From: Candidatus Desulfofervidaceae bacterium
GTDB taxonomy: Bacteria; Desulfobacterota; Desulfofervidia; Desulfofervidales; Desulfofervidaceae
Assembly (NCBI GenBank): GCA_027038965.1
Contig: JALWFG010000011.1
Location: 186,001-250,000, forward strand
Reading direction: 5' to 3'
Length of the DNA: 64,000 bases
In this document: one piece after another, positions 8,330 through 16,049 of the stretch
Layout of the letters: each line of letters begins with the position of its first letter
How positions within the stretch are numbered: position 1 is the stretch's first letter
The notes under the pieces: model-generated
Told to the model about the DNA's origin: nothing
What the model saw: the letters and a program-made list of their open reading frames with translations, nothing else
Databases searched by the model: none
Program-made: the position numbers and the translations under genes

Positions 8330-10629
8330 AGGATAAGTCGCTAGCGTATTGGATTATCAAATTTCGCTATCTGGGAATTCTTTTGCCATTGTCTTTGTGT
8401 ATATCTTCTTTGTTTTTTATACGGCACATAAAGGTGGCCACCCAACATCAAGACTTTATTCCTATCAAGCATCCATTTATAGAGGTTCAACGAAGGCTAA
8501 ATCGTTACTTTGGAGGTTTAAATAGGGTCAATATTGCCATTGTTGTTAAAAAAGGCAGTATTTTAAAGCCAGAGGTGCTCAGAGCAGTGAGGGGCATGGC
8601 GGAAGATATTCAGCTTTTGGATGAAGTCAACCCCCGAAGGGTCTATTCCATCTTTGCCCATCAGGTTAAATATATAAAAATCCATAAAGATGGCTTTTCG
8701 GTCCAGCGACTCATTGACAAAATTCCTGCTACCCCTCAAGAGATATCGTCCTTAAAGCAGAAAATCATTCACAATCCATTGGTTTATGGCCCTCTTATTT
8801 CAAAGGATTTTAAGGCCACCTTGATTCAGGCCGATTTTTATGAAAATATTTCTTCTCCCAAAATTTACAAAGAGATTAAGGGGATTGTAAAGAGATACAA
8901 AACCTCTGATTTCAATGTTTATCTTAACGGCGAGCCCATTTTAGAAGGCTACATTGATGGGCAATTGTCCTTTATTCTTTATGTATTTGCAGCCGCTTTG
9001 TTGGTCATTTTATCTTTGCTCTTTATGGCATTTAAAAAAAAACGGGCCTTTCTGCTTCCTTTACTTGCTGGAGGCATTTCTGTAATGCTCAGCCTGGCTG
9101 GGGTGGAACTCTTCCATTACACCTTAAATCCCTTTACGGTGCTTATTCCCTTTTTGATTTTTATCCTGGCAGTTAGCCATAGCATTCAATTTGTAGAACG
9201 TTACTTTGAAGAGGCTCAGATGCAGACCGACAAAACCCAGGTGGCCTTAAATACTCTCACCTCGCTTTTAAGCCCTATTAGGGCCTCTCTTTTTACCGAC
9301 TTTTTGGGTTTTGCCTCCTTGATCTTAATTCCTATTCCAGCCATCCACAGTATTGCCGTGTTGGGAAGCATTGGGGTATTGAGCATTTGGGCCAGTGTGG
9401 TTATATTTTTACCGTCTGTTTTTGCTATCATTCCTTTACCAGTTCTTTCCAAAAATAATTCTGGGTTTAACTTACCTTTTAAAGTGCTTGGCTTCTTTTC
9501 ATACCTTTGGCAGAGCCCTAAACGAATTTATTTTGTGCTTACGGTATTTGTCTCGCTTTTTATCATTGCCATTTATGGCATGCTTCACATTACCGTAGGA
9601 GAAATTGAACCAGGGACTTCGGTGCTTTATCACGATGCCCCCTACAATGTAGCGGCCCGGAAAATAAACAATTATTTTAGTGGAAGTAATCCCTATTATG
9701 TGTTAGTGAGCACAGACCATCCAGAAGGCCTGGTCAATGCTAAGGTTATGACCGAAATGGATGCCCTTGAGAAATACCTATGCCACCATCTCAAAGAGGC
9801 CGGCTATAGCCTTTCCATTGCCGATTATATAAAGCTTATGAACCTGGCGGTGCAACACAGGTTTATGATTCCCCAAAACGACAGAACGATTGGAGAATAT
9901 CTTTTTCTTTATGAAAGCAATGCCTTCCCTGGAGAATTAAATGGACTGATGACCCCTGATCATCGCTATGCCAATATCAGAGTGGATTTAAAGGACTGCC
10001 GCAGCAGCACGATTAAAAGGGCTATTTATTTTACTAAAGAATGGTTGAAGAAGTTTCACCATTTCAAAGGCCTAAAATTTGCCTATGCTGGTGGCCCTAT
10101 CGGCATCCTTGGTGCCACCAATGATATTATCAAAAGCGGGCTTTTTTCCAATATGATGGTTTTATGTGTCCTTATCTTCATCCGTATTTGTTTGGCCCTA
10201 AAGTCTCTTAGCGGTGGTGCCTTTTTGTTTATCCCGCTGGCCTTTAGCATTGCCTTAACCTTTGGCAGCTTTGGCATTTTTAATGTGCCCTTTACTATTG
10301 CCACCCTGCCAGTGGCAGCCATGGGGACAGGGCTTGGGATTGATTATTCTATTTACCTGGCCTCACGAATTAAAGAAGAGCGAGAAAAGGGGATAGGGCT
10401 ATTTGAGGCCGTGAATAAGGCCGTATTTACCTGTGGGAAGGCCGTGCTTTTTACTGGAAGCATCCTTACTATTGGGGTCTGGTCGTGGATGTTTTCTAAC
10501 CTCAAACTTCAGGCCAAGCTGGGAGGCACTTTGGGTGGACTTCTTTTATTTAACATGCTGGCGGCCTTGATTGTGTTGCCCATTTTTATCTTGCTCCTTA
10601 ATCCCAAATTTTTAAGGGAAAGGGTATGA
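8326..10629 (+). CDS. MMPL/RND-superfamily exporter (HpnN-like)
   Basis: 767-residue RND permease of the MMPL type. TM1 is at ~13-32, followed by a large periplasmic loop, a block of five to six TM segments (~215-370) including a sterol-sensing-like bundle, a second TM and periplasmic loop (~400-600), and a final TM block (~610-760) containing GTGLGIDYSIYLASRIKEER, the conserved segment between TM helices. The family includes hopanoid and mycolipid exporters. Its immediate partners (LolA-like protein and outer-membrane barrel downstream) match the common MMPL-LolA-barrel gene set, so envelope lipid export is likely. Substrate unknown. Confidence 0.82.
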   Translation: MKDKSLAYWIIKFRYLGILLPLSLCISSLFFIRHIKVATQHQDFIPIKHPFIEVQRRLNRYFGGLNRVNIAIVVKKGSILKPEVLRAVRGMAEDIQLLDEVNPRRVYSIFAHQVKYIKIHKDGFSVQRLIDKIPATPQEISSLKQKIIHNPLVYGPLISKDFKATLIQADFYENISSPKIYKEIKGIVKRYKTSDFNVYLNGEPILEGYIDGQLSFILYVFAAALLVILSLLFMAFKKKRAFLLPLLAGGISVMLSLAGVELFHYTLNPFTVLIPFLIFILAVSHSIQFVERYFEEAQMQTDKTQVALNTLTSLLSPIRASLFTDFLGFASLILIPIPAIHSIAVLGSIGVLSIWASVVIFLPSVFAIIPLPVLSKNNSGFNLPFKVLGFFSYLWQSPKRIYFVLTVFVSLFIIAIYGMLHITVGEIEPGTSVLYHDAPYNVAARKINNYFSGSNPYYVLVSTDHPEGLVNAKVMTEMDALEKYLCHHLKEAGYSLSIADYIKLMNLAVQHRFMIPQNDRTIGEYLFLYESNAFPGELNGLMTPDHRYANIRVDLKDCRSSTIKRAIYFTKEWLKKFHHFKGLKFAYAGGPIGILGATNDIIKSGLFSNMMVLCVLIFIRICLALKSLSGGAFLFIPLAFSIALTFGSFGIFNVPFTIATLPVAAMGTGLGIDYSIYLASRIKEEREKGIGLFEAVNKAVFTCGKAVLFTGSILTIGVWSWMFSNLKLQAKLGGTLGGLLLFNMLAALIVLPIFILLLNPKFLRERV

Positions 10630-11528
10630 AGACTCCGTTGGCCTATCCAGTACGTTATAGAAATGGTGTCATTAGGGTTCTGGATGAAACAAGGCTTCCT
10701 TTTGAAGAGACATATATTGAGGTGCGTACCCTTAAAGAGGCCCTCGTTGTCTTGAAGGAAATGAAAACTCGGGCCTTTGGCCAGGTATTGCTTTACTTTT
10801 ATACCTGTTTGCTTATGGAGAATATAGAACACACAGCCAGGGCCTTTAAGCAAGTTCGGCCTACCTTTGATTTCTATGGCTTGGCAGAGATGCTTAAGGA
10901 TGCATTTGAAAAAACCGGCCAATTGAAAGCGGCCATAGAGGGTATTGTCAATCGCTTTGAAAAGATGCGAAGACAAAGGGCAAAGAGGGTGGCTGAGGCC
11001 TTGCCCCCAGATGCCCATGTGCTGACCATCTGTCATGTGAGCGGGGAGTTGGTGTACGTTGGAGAGGCCGTGCAAACCTTGGGCAAATCGGTTTGCTTTT
11101 ATGCCTCAGAAACCCGTCCTTACCTTCAAGGGACCCGGCTCACCTTTTGGGAATTGCAGCGTGCAGGAATCCCTGTCAAGCTCTTGTGTGATAACCAGGC
11201 CGCTTGGCTGATGGAGAACGGGGTTGTTAATGCCGTTATTACTGGCTCTGACCGCTCCAATATCAAAGGGGATATCATTAATAAAATTGGCACCTATGCC
11301 TTGGCCCTTTTGGCCCATCACCATGGTATTCCTGTATATGCCCTAGTGCAGCGGCCCAAAGAGGTTGAGCTAACACAGGTAAAAATAGAAAGACGGCCTG
11401 AACAAGAGGTCTTTATGTGGCTGAAAAAGAGAGGTTATTTACCACCGGCCCTTTATCCGGCCTTTGACCTTACGCCAGCCCGTTTGATTACCAAACACTT
11501 TGATTTTGAGGAAGGCAATGAAGCTTGA
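10626..11528 (+). CDS. MtnA/eIF2B-alpha-like sugar-1-phosphate isomerase
   Basis: Related to 5-methylthioribose-1-phosphate isomerase (aldose-1-P to ketose-1-P). The C-terminal half has the family run HVLTICHVSGELVYVGEAV (the Cys matches the catalytic Cys of the THCN motif), ASETRPYLQGTRLTFWELQ and VITGSDRSNIKGDIINKIGTY (the Asp of GSDR matches the catalytic Asp of GADR). The N-terminal ~120 residues are helical and divergent, and at 300 residues it is shorter than MtnA (~350). ATGA overlap with the exporter. With the phosphorylase and aldolase downstream it would catalyse the middle step of a DHAP-shunt-like pathway; natural substrate unproven. Confidence 0.7.
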   Translation: MKTPLAYPVRYRNGVIRVLDETRLPFEETYIEVRTLKEALVVLKEMKTRAFGQVLLYFYTCLLMENIEHTARAFKQVRPTFDFYGLAEMLKDAFEKTGQLKAAIEGIVNRFEKMRRQRAKRVAEALPPDAHVLTICHVSGELVYVGEAVQTLGKSVCFYASETRPYLQGTRLTFWELQRAGIPVKLLCDNQAAWLMENGVVNAVITGSDRSNIKGDIINKIGTYALALLAHHHGIPVYALVQRPKEVELTQVKIERRPEQEVFMWLKKRGYLPPALYPAFDLTPARLITKHFDFEEGNEA

Positions 11529-11958
11529 TGAGGTTTTTGATTTGACACTTGTCTGGGGACTTCCTCAGAAATTTGAGGACTTGCAAGGGGATTTCCTTCT
11601 TATTCCTGAAATGCGCCCTTATCTTTTGGGACTTTCTTTATGTGAGCGTCTCAAAGAATTGAATTATCCCCATGTTTATGTTACCGATAATATGCTTGGT
11701 TATCTGTTTTTCAAAGGGAAGATAAAAAAAACCCTTTTATTCTATCTGAAGAAAGACAAAGAAGGTTTTGAATGCCTGAATGGCAGTTTGTATGTGGTGC
11801 GTTTAAGCAGACTCCATAAAGTGCCGGTGGTGTTCCTGCCAGGCAAGGGCATTCCCAAAGGATTGGAAAATAGAGACGCAGGTGGCATTGATGAGACTAT
11901 CTTTGTGAAGGATAGACATGCCATTATTAAGCCGAAAATAGAGAGAATAAATGGGTAA
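11518..11958 (+). CDS. degenerate half-MtnA/eIF2B-like protein
   Basis: 146-residue protein starting at ATG 11518 (GAGGAAGG just upstream), overlapping the previous gene by 11 bp. The stretch EMRPYLLGLSLCERLKELNY followed by VYVTDNMLGYLFFKGKIK aligns with the ETRPYLQGTRL...CDNQAAWLMENGVV block of the gene before it, and ...HKVPVVFLPG with ...HGIPVYALVQ. It lacks the N-terminal half, the catalytic Cys region and the GADR Asp motif, so it should be catalytically dead. It may form a heteromer with the full-length isomerase, as eIF2B-type subunits do. Similarity is by eye; no annotated family is recognised. Confidence 0.5.
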   Translation: MKLDEVFDLTLVWGLPQKFEDLQGDFLLIPEMRPYLLGLSLCERLKELNYPHVYVTDNMLGYLFFKGKIKKTLLFYLKKDKEGFECLNGSLYVVRLSRLHKVPVVFLPGKGIPKGLENRDAGGIDETIFVKDRHAIIKPKIERING

Positions 11959-12001
11959 ATTAGAAATGATTGCCCATACTAAAGATGGAGGAGGATTGAC
12001 T

Positions 12002-13468
12002 ATGCGCGTGCTTTTTTTACAACCCCCACTTGGCTGGTGGGCGGCTTGGAAGAAACACATTGCCAACAATGTGGCCCATGCCCAACTGGCCGCTAACATT
12101 AGAGAATGGTATCCTGAGATTGAAATTAAGGTGCTTGATACCAGGGCTTTGGGTATGGACGAAAAACAGATGGTGGACGCCATAACCGAGCTCAACCCCA
12201 ACCTGATTTACATGGGAGATGCCCTCCAAACTACAGGCGTGGCGGCTATTCATCCCCGTTATCAACAAGCGGCCAAGGTAATCAAGCAGGTTTTGCCTGA
12301 TGTCAAAATATGCGTGGGGGGCTTCTTCTATGGTGCCAATGCCCCAGCCATGCTTGAAAAGACCCCTGAATTTGATTTTGTGGTGGCTGGGGAAACCGAA
12401 AGGACGGTGCCTGAGTTGGCCAAGGAATTGAGCAAGTCGGATCCCGATATCCCTTCGGTTCGTGGATTGGCCTATCGGGATGAAAACGGCGAGGTGAAAC
12501 TGACCGAATATCGTCCTTTGATTGAGAATCTGGACGACCTGCCGCTTCCTGCCTACGACCTTTTTCCCATGGACAAATATGTGGGTTTTAATTATATCAG
12601 ACACTATGTAGAGACCTACATGACGCGGGGTTGTCCCAATGGATGCCGTTTCTGTGTAGGCTGGACCAACTACGACCCCAGAGGCAATCACGATTGGACC
12701 CATTACCGTCCCAGAAGCCCCAAACTTATGGCCGATGAAATGGAGCTTCTGGTCAAGAGATTTGGCGCCAAGTTTATTTGCATGATGGACGAAGACTTAA
12801 ACGTCTATCGGGAACGTATGGAAGGACTGATAGAAGAGCTCAAAAGGCGTAATTTAAAAGTGCCCTTTTTCTTCATGGGCCGGGCGCCTTATCATTTAAG
12901 GGATAGGGATTTGCTTAAGCCTTTAAGAGAAGTCGGTTTCGTCTGTGGGCTTTTCGGCATGGAGGCCGTAGATAAAGAGACCCTTGAGGCCATAAAAAAA
13001 GGCACCACGGTGGATGAAGTGGCTGAGCTGGTTGGGCTTTTTAGGGAAAACAATATTATGTCTGTGGTTACCTGGATGGTGGGCTTTCCTGAAGACGATG
13101 AACAACGAATCAAGGACCGGGTAGAAAGGCTTGATTTAATGGATCCTGATATGGCCGCCTTACAGATTTTAACCCCTCTGCCGGGTATTCCCCTGTACAA
13201 ACAGCTTGAGCCCTATACCGAGGAGTGGAACCTGCTCAAATGGGACTTTCAACACGCCGTTTTAAGAACCAAGCACCTTTCCAGGCAAGATTTAGGAAGG
13301 CTGGCCGCCTGGGCCAACCGGGAATTTTACAGCAAACCTGGGCGGGTGCAACGCATTCTCTATGACAAACGCTATCATCCCTTCTGTCGCTTGATTGCCA
13401 GGGTTTATGTGGAAACGGCCGGCAAAGAGCATGCCCAGGCAGCGGTAGAAGACAAAATATTTGTTTAG
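12002..13468 (+). CDS. B12-binding-type radical SAM enzyme
   Basis: ATG 12002 is chosen because GGAGGAGG lies at 11987-11994; an in-frame ATG at 11951 lacks such a site. Residues ~1-140 form a cobalamin-binding-like Rossmann domain (FLQPPLGWW at the start; CVGGFFYGAN and FVVAGETERTVPEL near its end). The radical SAM cluster motif is TRGCPNGCRFC (C211, C215, C218), followed by a SAM barrel with GLFGMEAVDKETLEAIKKGT and MVGFPEDD. Overall similar to B12-radical SAM proteins of lipid and hopanoid clusters (HpnJ-like) and methyltransferases. It overlaps no gene but follows closely inside the operon. Such enzymes either produce 5'-deoxyadenosine or transfer the adenosyl group, which links it to the phosphorylase downstream. 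Confidence 0.78.
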   Translation: MRVLFLQPPLGWWAAWKKHIANNVAHAQLAANIREWYPEIEIKVLDTRALGMDEKQMVDAITELNPNLIYMGDALQTTGVAAIHPRYQQAAKVIKQVLPDVKICVGGFFYGANAPAMLEKTPEFDFVVAGETERTVPELAKELSKSDPDIPSVRGLAYRDENGEVKLTEYRPLIENLDDLPLPAYDLFPMDKYVGFNYIRHYVETYMTRGCPNGCRFCVGWTNYDPRGNHDWTHYRPRSPKLMADEMELLVKRFGAKFICMMDEDLNVYRERMEGLIEELKRRNLKVPFFFMGRAPYHLRDRDLLKPLREVGFVCGLFGMEAVDKETLEAIKKGTTVDEVAELVGLFRENNIMSVVTWMVGFPEDDEQRIKDRVERLDLMDPDMAALQILTPLPGIPLYKQLEPYTEEWNLLKWDFQHAVLRTKHLSRQDLGRLAAWANREFYSKPGRVQRILYDKRYHPFCRLIARVYVETAGKEHAQAAVEDKIFV

Positions 13469-13480
13469 GAGAAGGACCCT

Positions 13481-14209
13481 ATGATGAATCGCGATATTCA
13501 CCTTACCGCCCAAGACCTCCTGCGGGCGATGCAATTTAAGCCCGGAGATTTTGGAGAGATTGCCATTGTAAGCGGTCAACCTCAGAGGGTGCAGATGGCC
13601 CTAGAAAAGTTAAAAAATCCCCTGCGCAACTTTAGCGCCATGGGCTACACATTGTGGACAGGAGAATACAAAGGCAAACGGGTTACCGTTGGGCACGGTG
13701 GTATGTATGCCCCGGATGCTGCCTTGATAACCGAGCTTTTGTGCGCCGGCGGCGTGGAATGCCTGATTAGGCTTGGCAGTTGTGGGGCCATGAAGAAAGA
13801 TATAGAGATTGGCGATTATGTTATTGCTGAAGGGGCTATAAGGGGAGATGGAGTGACCAGATATTATGTCAAAGATGGCTTTCAACCTAAGGCCGACCCT
13901 GAACTTACTCAAAAACTTTTTTCTCTCTGTAAGAAACATGCTCATAAAGGTCTTGTTTGGACAACAGACGCCTTGCTTCGGGAAACAAAGGATTTTGTTA
14001 ATGGAGCCATTGCTCAAGGGGCCATTGCCGTGGACATGGTTACCAGCCCCTTTTTTACCATTGCCCAGCTTTATAACAAACGGGCCTGTGCGGTGTTGGT
14101 AGTAAGTGACAACCTTATTACTGGAGAAATTGGGTTTGCCGATATCAGGGTATTTGATGCCGAAAGGAGGCTCATAGAAAGGGGTTTTGACTTGGTGAGG
14201 GAGGTATGA
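13481..14209 (+). CDS. nucleoside phosphorylase (PNP/UDP family)
   Basis: 242-residue enzyme of the PNP_UDP_1 fold that would cleave a (deoxy)nucleoside with phosphate to base and sugar-1-phosphate. Family features: YAPDAALITELLCAGGVECLIRLGSCGAM in the middle, IGDYVIAEGAIRGDG, and VDMVTSPFFTIAQL, where the usual Glu-Met-Glu ribose-binding motif reads VDMVTS, then VVSDN with the base-contacting Asp. The altered ribose-binding motif suggests a modified 5'-position or sugar. GGAGAAGG at 13470-13477 supports the start. Role in operon: release of adenine from 5'-deoxyadenosine or an adenosylated lipid, before the isomerase and aldolase. Confidence 0.78.
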   Translation: MMNRDIHLTAQDLLRAMQFKPGDFGEIAIVSGQPQRVQMALEKLKNPLRNFSAMGYTLWTGEYKGKRVTVGHGGMYAPDAALITELLCAGGVECLIRLGSCGAMKKDIEIGDYVIAEGAIRGDGVTRYYVKDGFQPKADPELTQKLFSLCKKHAHKGLVWTTDALLRETKDFVNGAIAQGAIAVDMVTSPFFTIAQLYNKRACAVLVVSDNLITGEIGFADIRVFDAERRLIERGFDLVREV

Positions 14210-15153
14210 AATCTTTCAAACAAAAACTCATTTTCTGGGGTAATTTGCTTTACAAGCGGGGGCTTTTGTGCGGTAGCTCTGGCAATGTTTCTGTAAGGGA
14301 TGGAGACCGGATTTGGGTGACAAGTCACGGAAGCTTCTTGGGATTTTTGGACAAAGAGGATATTGTTGTCCTTGACTTGGAAGGTCATGTTGTTGAGGGT
14401 AGGGCTGCACCTACTTCAGAGACCCCACTTCATTTGGGGATCTATAGGCGATTTCCTGAAGTGAAAGTGGTGCTTCATGCCCATTCCCCTTTTAGTGTGG
14501 CCTATTTTGAGCGCCATGATACCTTTTGCCCTACTACCTTTGAGGAGAGGTTGTATTTAGGCATTGTGCCTGTGGTGCCTCAATTTACGCCCATCGTTAC
14601 CCAAATAGAGCCTGTCCTTAGTGCCCTTGATCGGAACGATATTGTAGTGCTTAAAAGGCACGGAGTGGTGGCCATAGGGCAAGACTTTAAACATACCTTT
14701 TCCTTAATTGAGCTTTTGGAAACCGCTACCAAAACGGCGCTTTTGACAGGTCAATCACCCAGAACTGTCAAAAGGATTAAGGCCGCCTTCAACCTTTTTT
14801 CTTTAGACCATATTGGGGCCTTGATAGAAACGGTTAACAAAGACGATTTGATAAAACAATTTGGTAAAGACACCACATTTAGCTTCAGTATTTCTGATGG
14901 TGAGCATCAAATTGGTTTCCAATTCTCCTCTGGCAGACTGAGCCAGATAGATACTAAGAATGTGGATTGTCTGTTTGAAGCCCCTCAAAGGATGTGGCAA
15001 TTTGTGTTTAATGGAGAGATGGATATCTTTGCAGCTTGTTTTCAGAAAAGGATTAAGTTTAAAGGTGATTTCAAACACCTTATTTCTCTCTTTCCAATAT
15101 TTGAACGGCTGTTTGAGCTTTGGCAAGAAATAGGTGTTGTTAAGGAGGGATGA
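14206..15153 (+). CDS. class II aldolase fused to SCP2 lipid-binding domain
   Basis: Residues ~1-200 are a zinc class II aldolase of the fuculose-1-phosphate type: GSSGNVSVRDGDRIWVTSHG, TSETPLHLGIYRR with the catalytic Glu, VVLHAHSPFSVAYF with the metal HxH, and VLKRHGVVAIG with the third His. Residues ~215-315 are not part of that family (usually ~200-220 aa); they match the SCP2 sterol-carrier fold: FSFSISDGEHQIGFQFSSG, then a WQFVFNGEMDIFAACFQ helix and RIKFKGDFKHLISLFPIF. Inferred reaction: ketose-1-phosphate to DHAP plus an aldehyde, with the SCP2 part holding a lipid substrate or product. Overlaps the phosphorylase by ATGA. Confidence 0.75.
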   Translation: MKSFKQKLIFWGNLLYKRGLLCGSSGNVSVRDGDRIWVTSHGSFLGFLDKEDIVVLDLEGHVVEGRAAPTSETPLHLGIYRRFPEVKVVLHAHSPFSVAYFERHDTFCPTTFEERLYLGIVPVVPQFTPIVTQIEPVLSALDRNDIVVLKRHGVVAIGQDFKHTFSLIELLETATKTALLTGQSPRTVKRIKAAFNLFSLDHIGALIETVNKDDLIKQFGKDTTFSFSISDGEHQIGFQFSSGRLSQIDTKNVDCLFEAPQRMWQFVFNGEMDIFAACFQKRIKFKGDFKHLISLFPIFERLFELWQEIGVVKEG

Positions 15154-15155
15154 AA

Positions 15156-16034
15156 ATGAGAAAAGTGGAACTGGCCGTAGTGGTTTGGATACTTTTAGGG
15201 TGCTTTGTAACAAGTGCCTTTGCGGCCGGGAAATGTCGTCCAGACCCTTTGCCCCCCAATCCTACGGTAGGGCAAATTATGAAACACTGGTATGAAATCA
15301 AGTTTACCCGGTTTGCTGATGATGTCAGTTACGATATTTGTAAGGTTATTATGGTAGATAAATCGGGATTCAAGCGAGAGAAGATTTCCATTAGAAAGCG
15401 CATCATTTTGCATGGGAAACACGGATTTGACTATAAAGACTTGGTGATGATTACCTATCCTGAATACACTAAGGGGTTGGCTATCCTCACTTGGGCCTAC
15501 ACCGATATCAATAAACAAAACGACCTTTGGCTTTGGCTACCCTCTATGAAAAAGGTAAGAAAGATGTCTCAAGCCGATGAAGACGACTCCTTTCTGGGCA
15601 CAGAGTTTACCGTTGAGGATGTCAGCACCAGAAGATACGGCTATGAATCTTATCAACTATTGGGAGAGGCTGAATTCCCCGGCTACACCTGCCGTTATGA
15701 CAAGAAGCTCTATTTTAAAGGCGAGCCCTGCTGGAAGATAAGGGCCGTTCCCAAAAGAAAAAATTGGTACTATGCCTATCGCATTCTCTGGGTGGATAAG
15801 AAGACGGGGGTGGAAATTTTTGCCGAGTATTACAATAAACTGGGTAAAAAGTTTAAAGAAGTCTTTCATTATCTAGACACCCCTCAAAATGGCTGTTGGT
15901 CTACTCGCATTTGGGAGGTCTACAATTACCGTACTGGACATCGGGACACCATTGTAATCAGCCCGGCCCGATACAATACAGGACTTAGGGAAAGGGACTT
16001 TAGCCCTAGGGTGCTTGAAAGAATGGAATGGTAA
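15156..16034 (+). CDS. LolA-like outer-membrane lipoprotein-sorting protein
   Basis: Start ATG 15156 is favoured: AAGGAGGG at 15142-15149 gives a 6-base spacing, whereas ATG 15150 would have none. A signal peptide is clear (VELAVVVWILLGCFVTSAFA then AAGK). The mature part belongs to the periplasmic 'outer membrane lipoprotein-sorting' family (COG2834-like), with WLWLPSMKKVRKMSQADEDDSF as the typical block and a half-barrel of beta strands. These proteins accompany MMPL exporters and are thought to ferry lipids across the periplasm. Cotranscribed with the aldolase upstream and the barrel downstream. Confidence 0.75.
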   Translation: MRKVELAVVVWILLGCFVTSAFAAGKCRPDPLPPNPTVGQIMKHWYEIKFTRFADDVSYDICKVIMVDKSGFKREKISIRKRIILHGKHGFDYKDLVMITYPEYTKGLAILTWAYTDINKQNDLWLWLPSMKKVRKMSQADEDDSFLGTEFTVEDVSTRRYGYESYQLLGEAEFPGYTCRYDKKLYFKGEPCWKIRAVPKRKNWYYAYRILWVDKKTGVEIFAEYYNKLGKKFKEVFHYLDTPQNGCWSTRIWEVYNYRTGHRDTIVISPARYNTGLRERDFSPRVLERMEW

Positions 16035-16049
16035 AAAAAGGAGAGGGCG

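Noticed and set aside
12017-12703. 228-residue minus-strand frame across the radical SAM gene
   Set aside because: It is antisense to a strongly conserved coding region and has no domain of its own.
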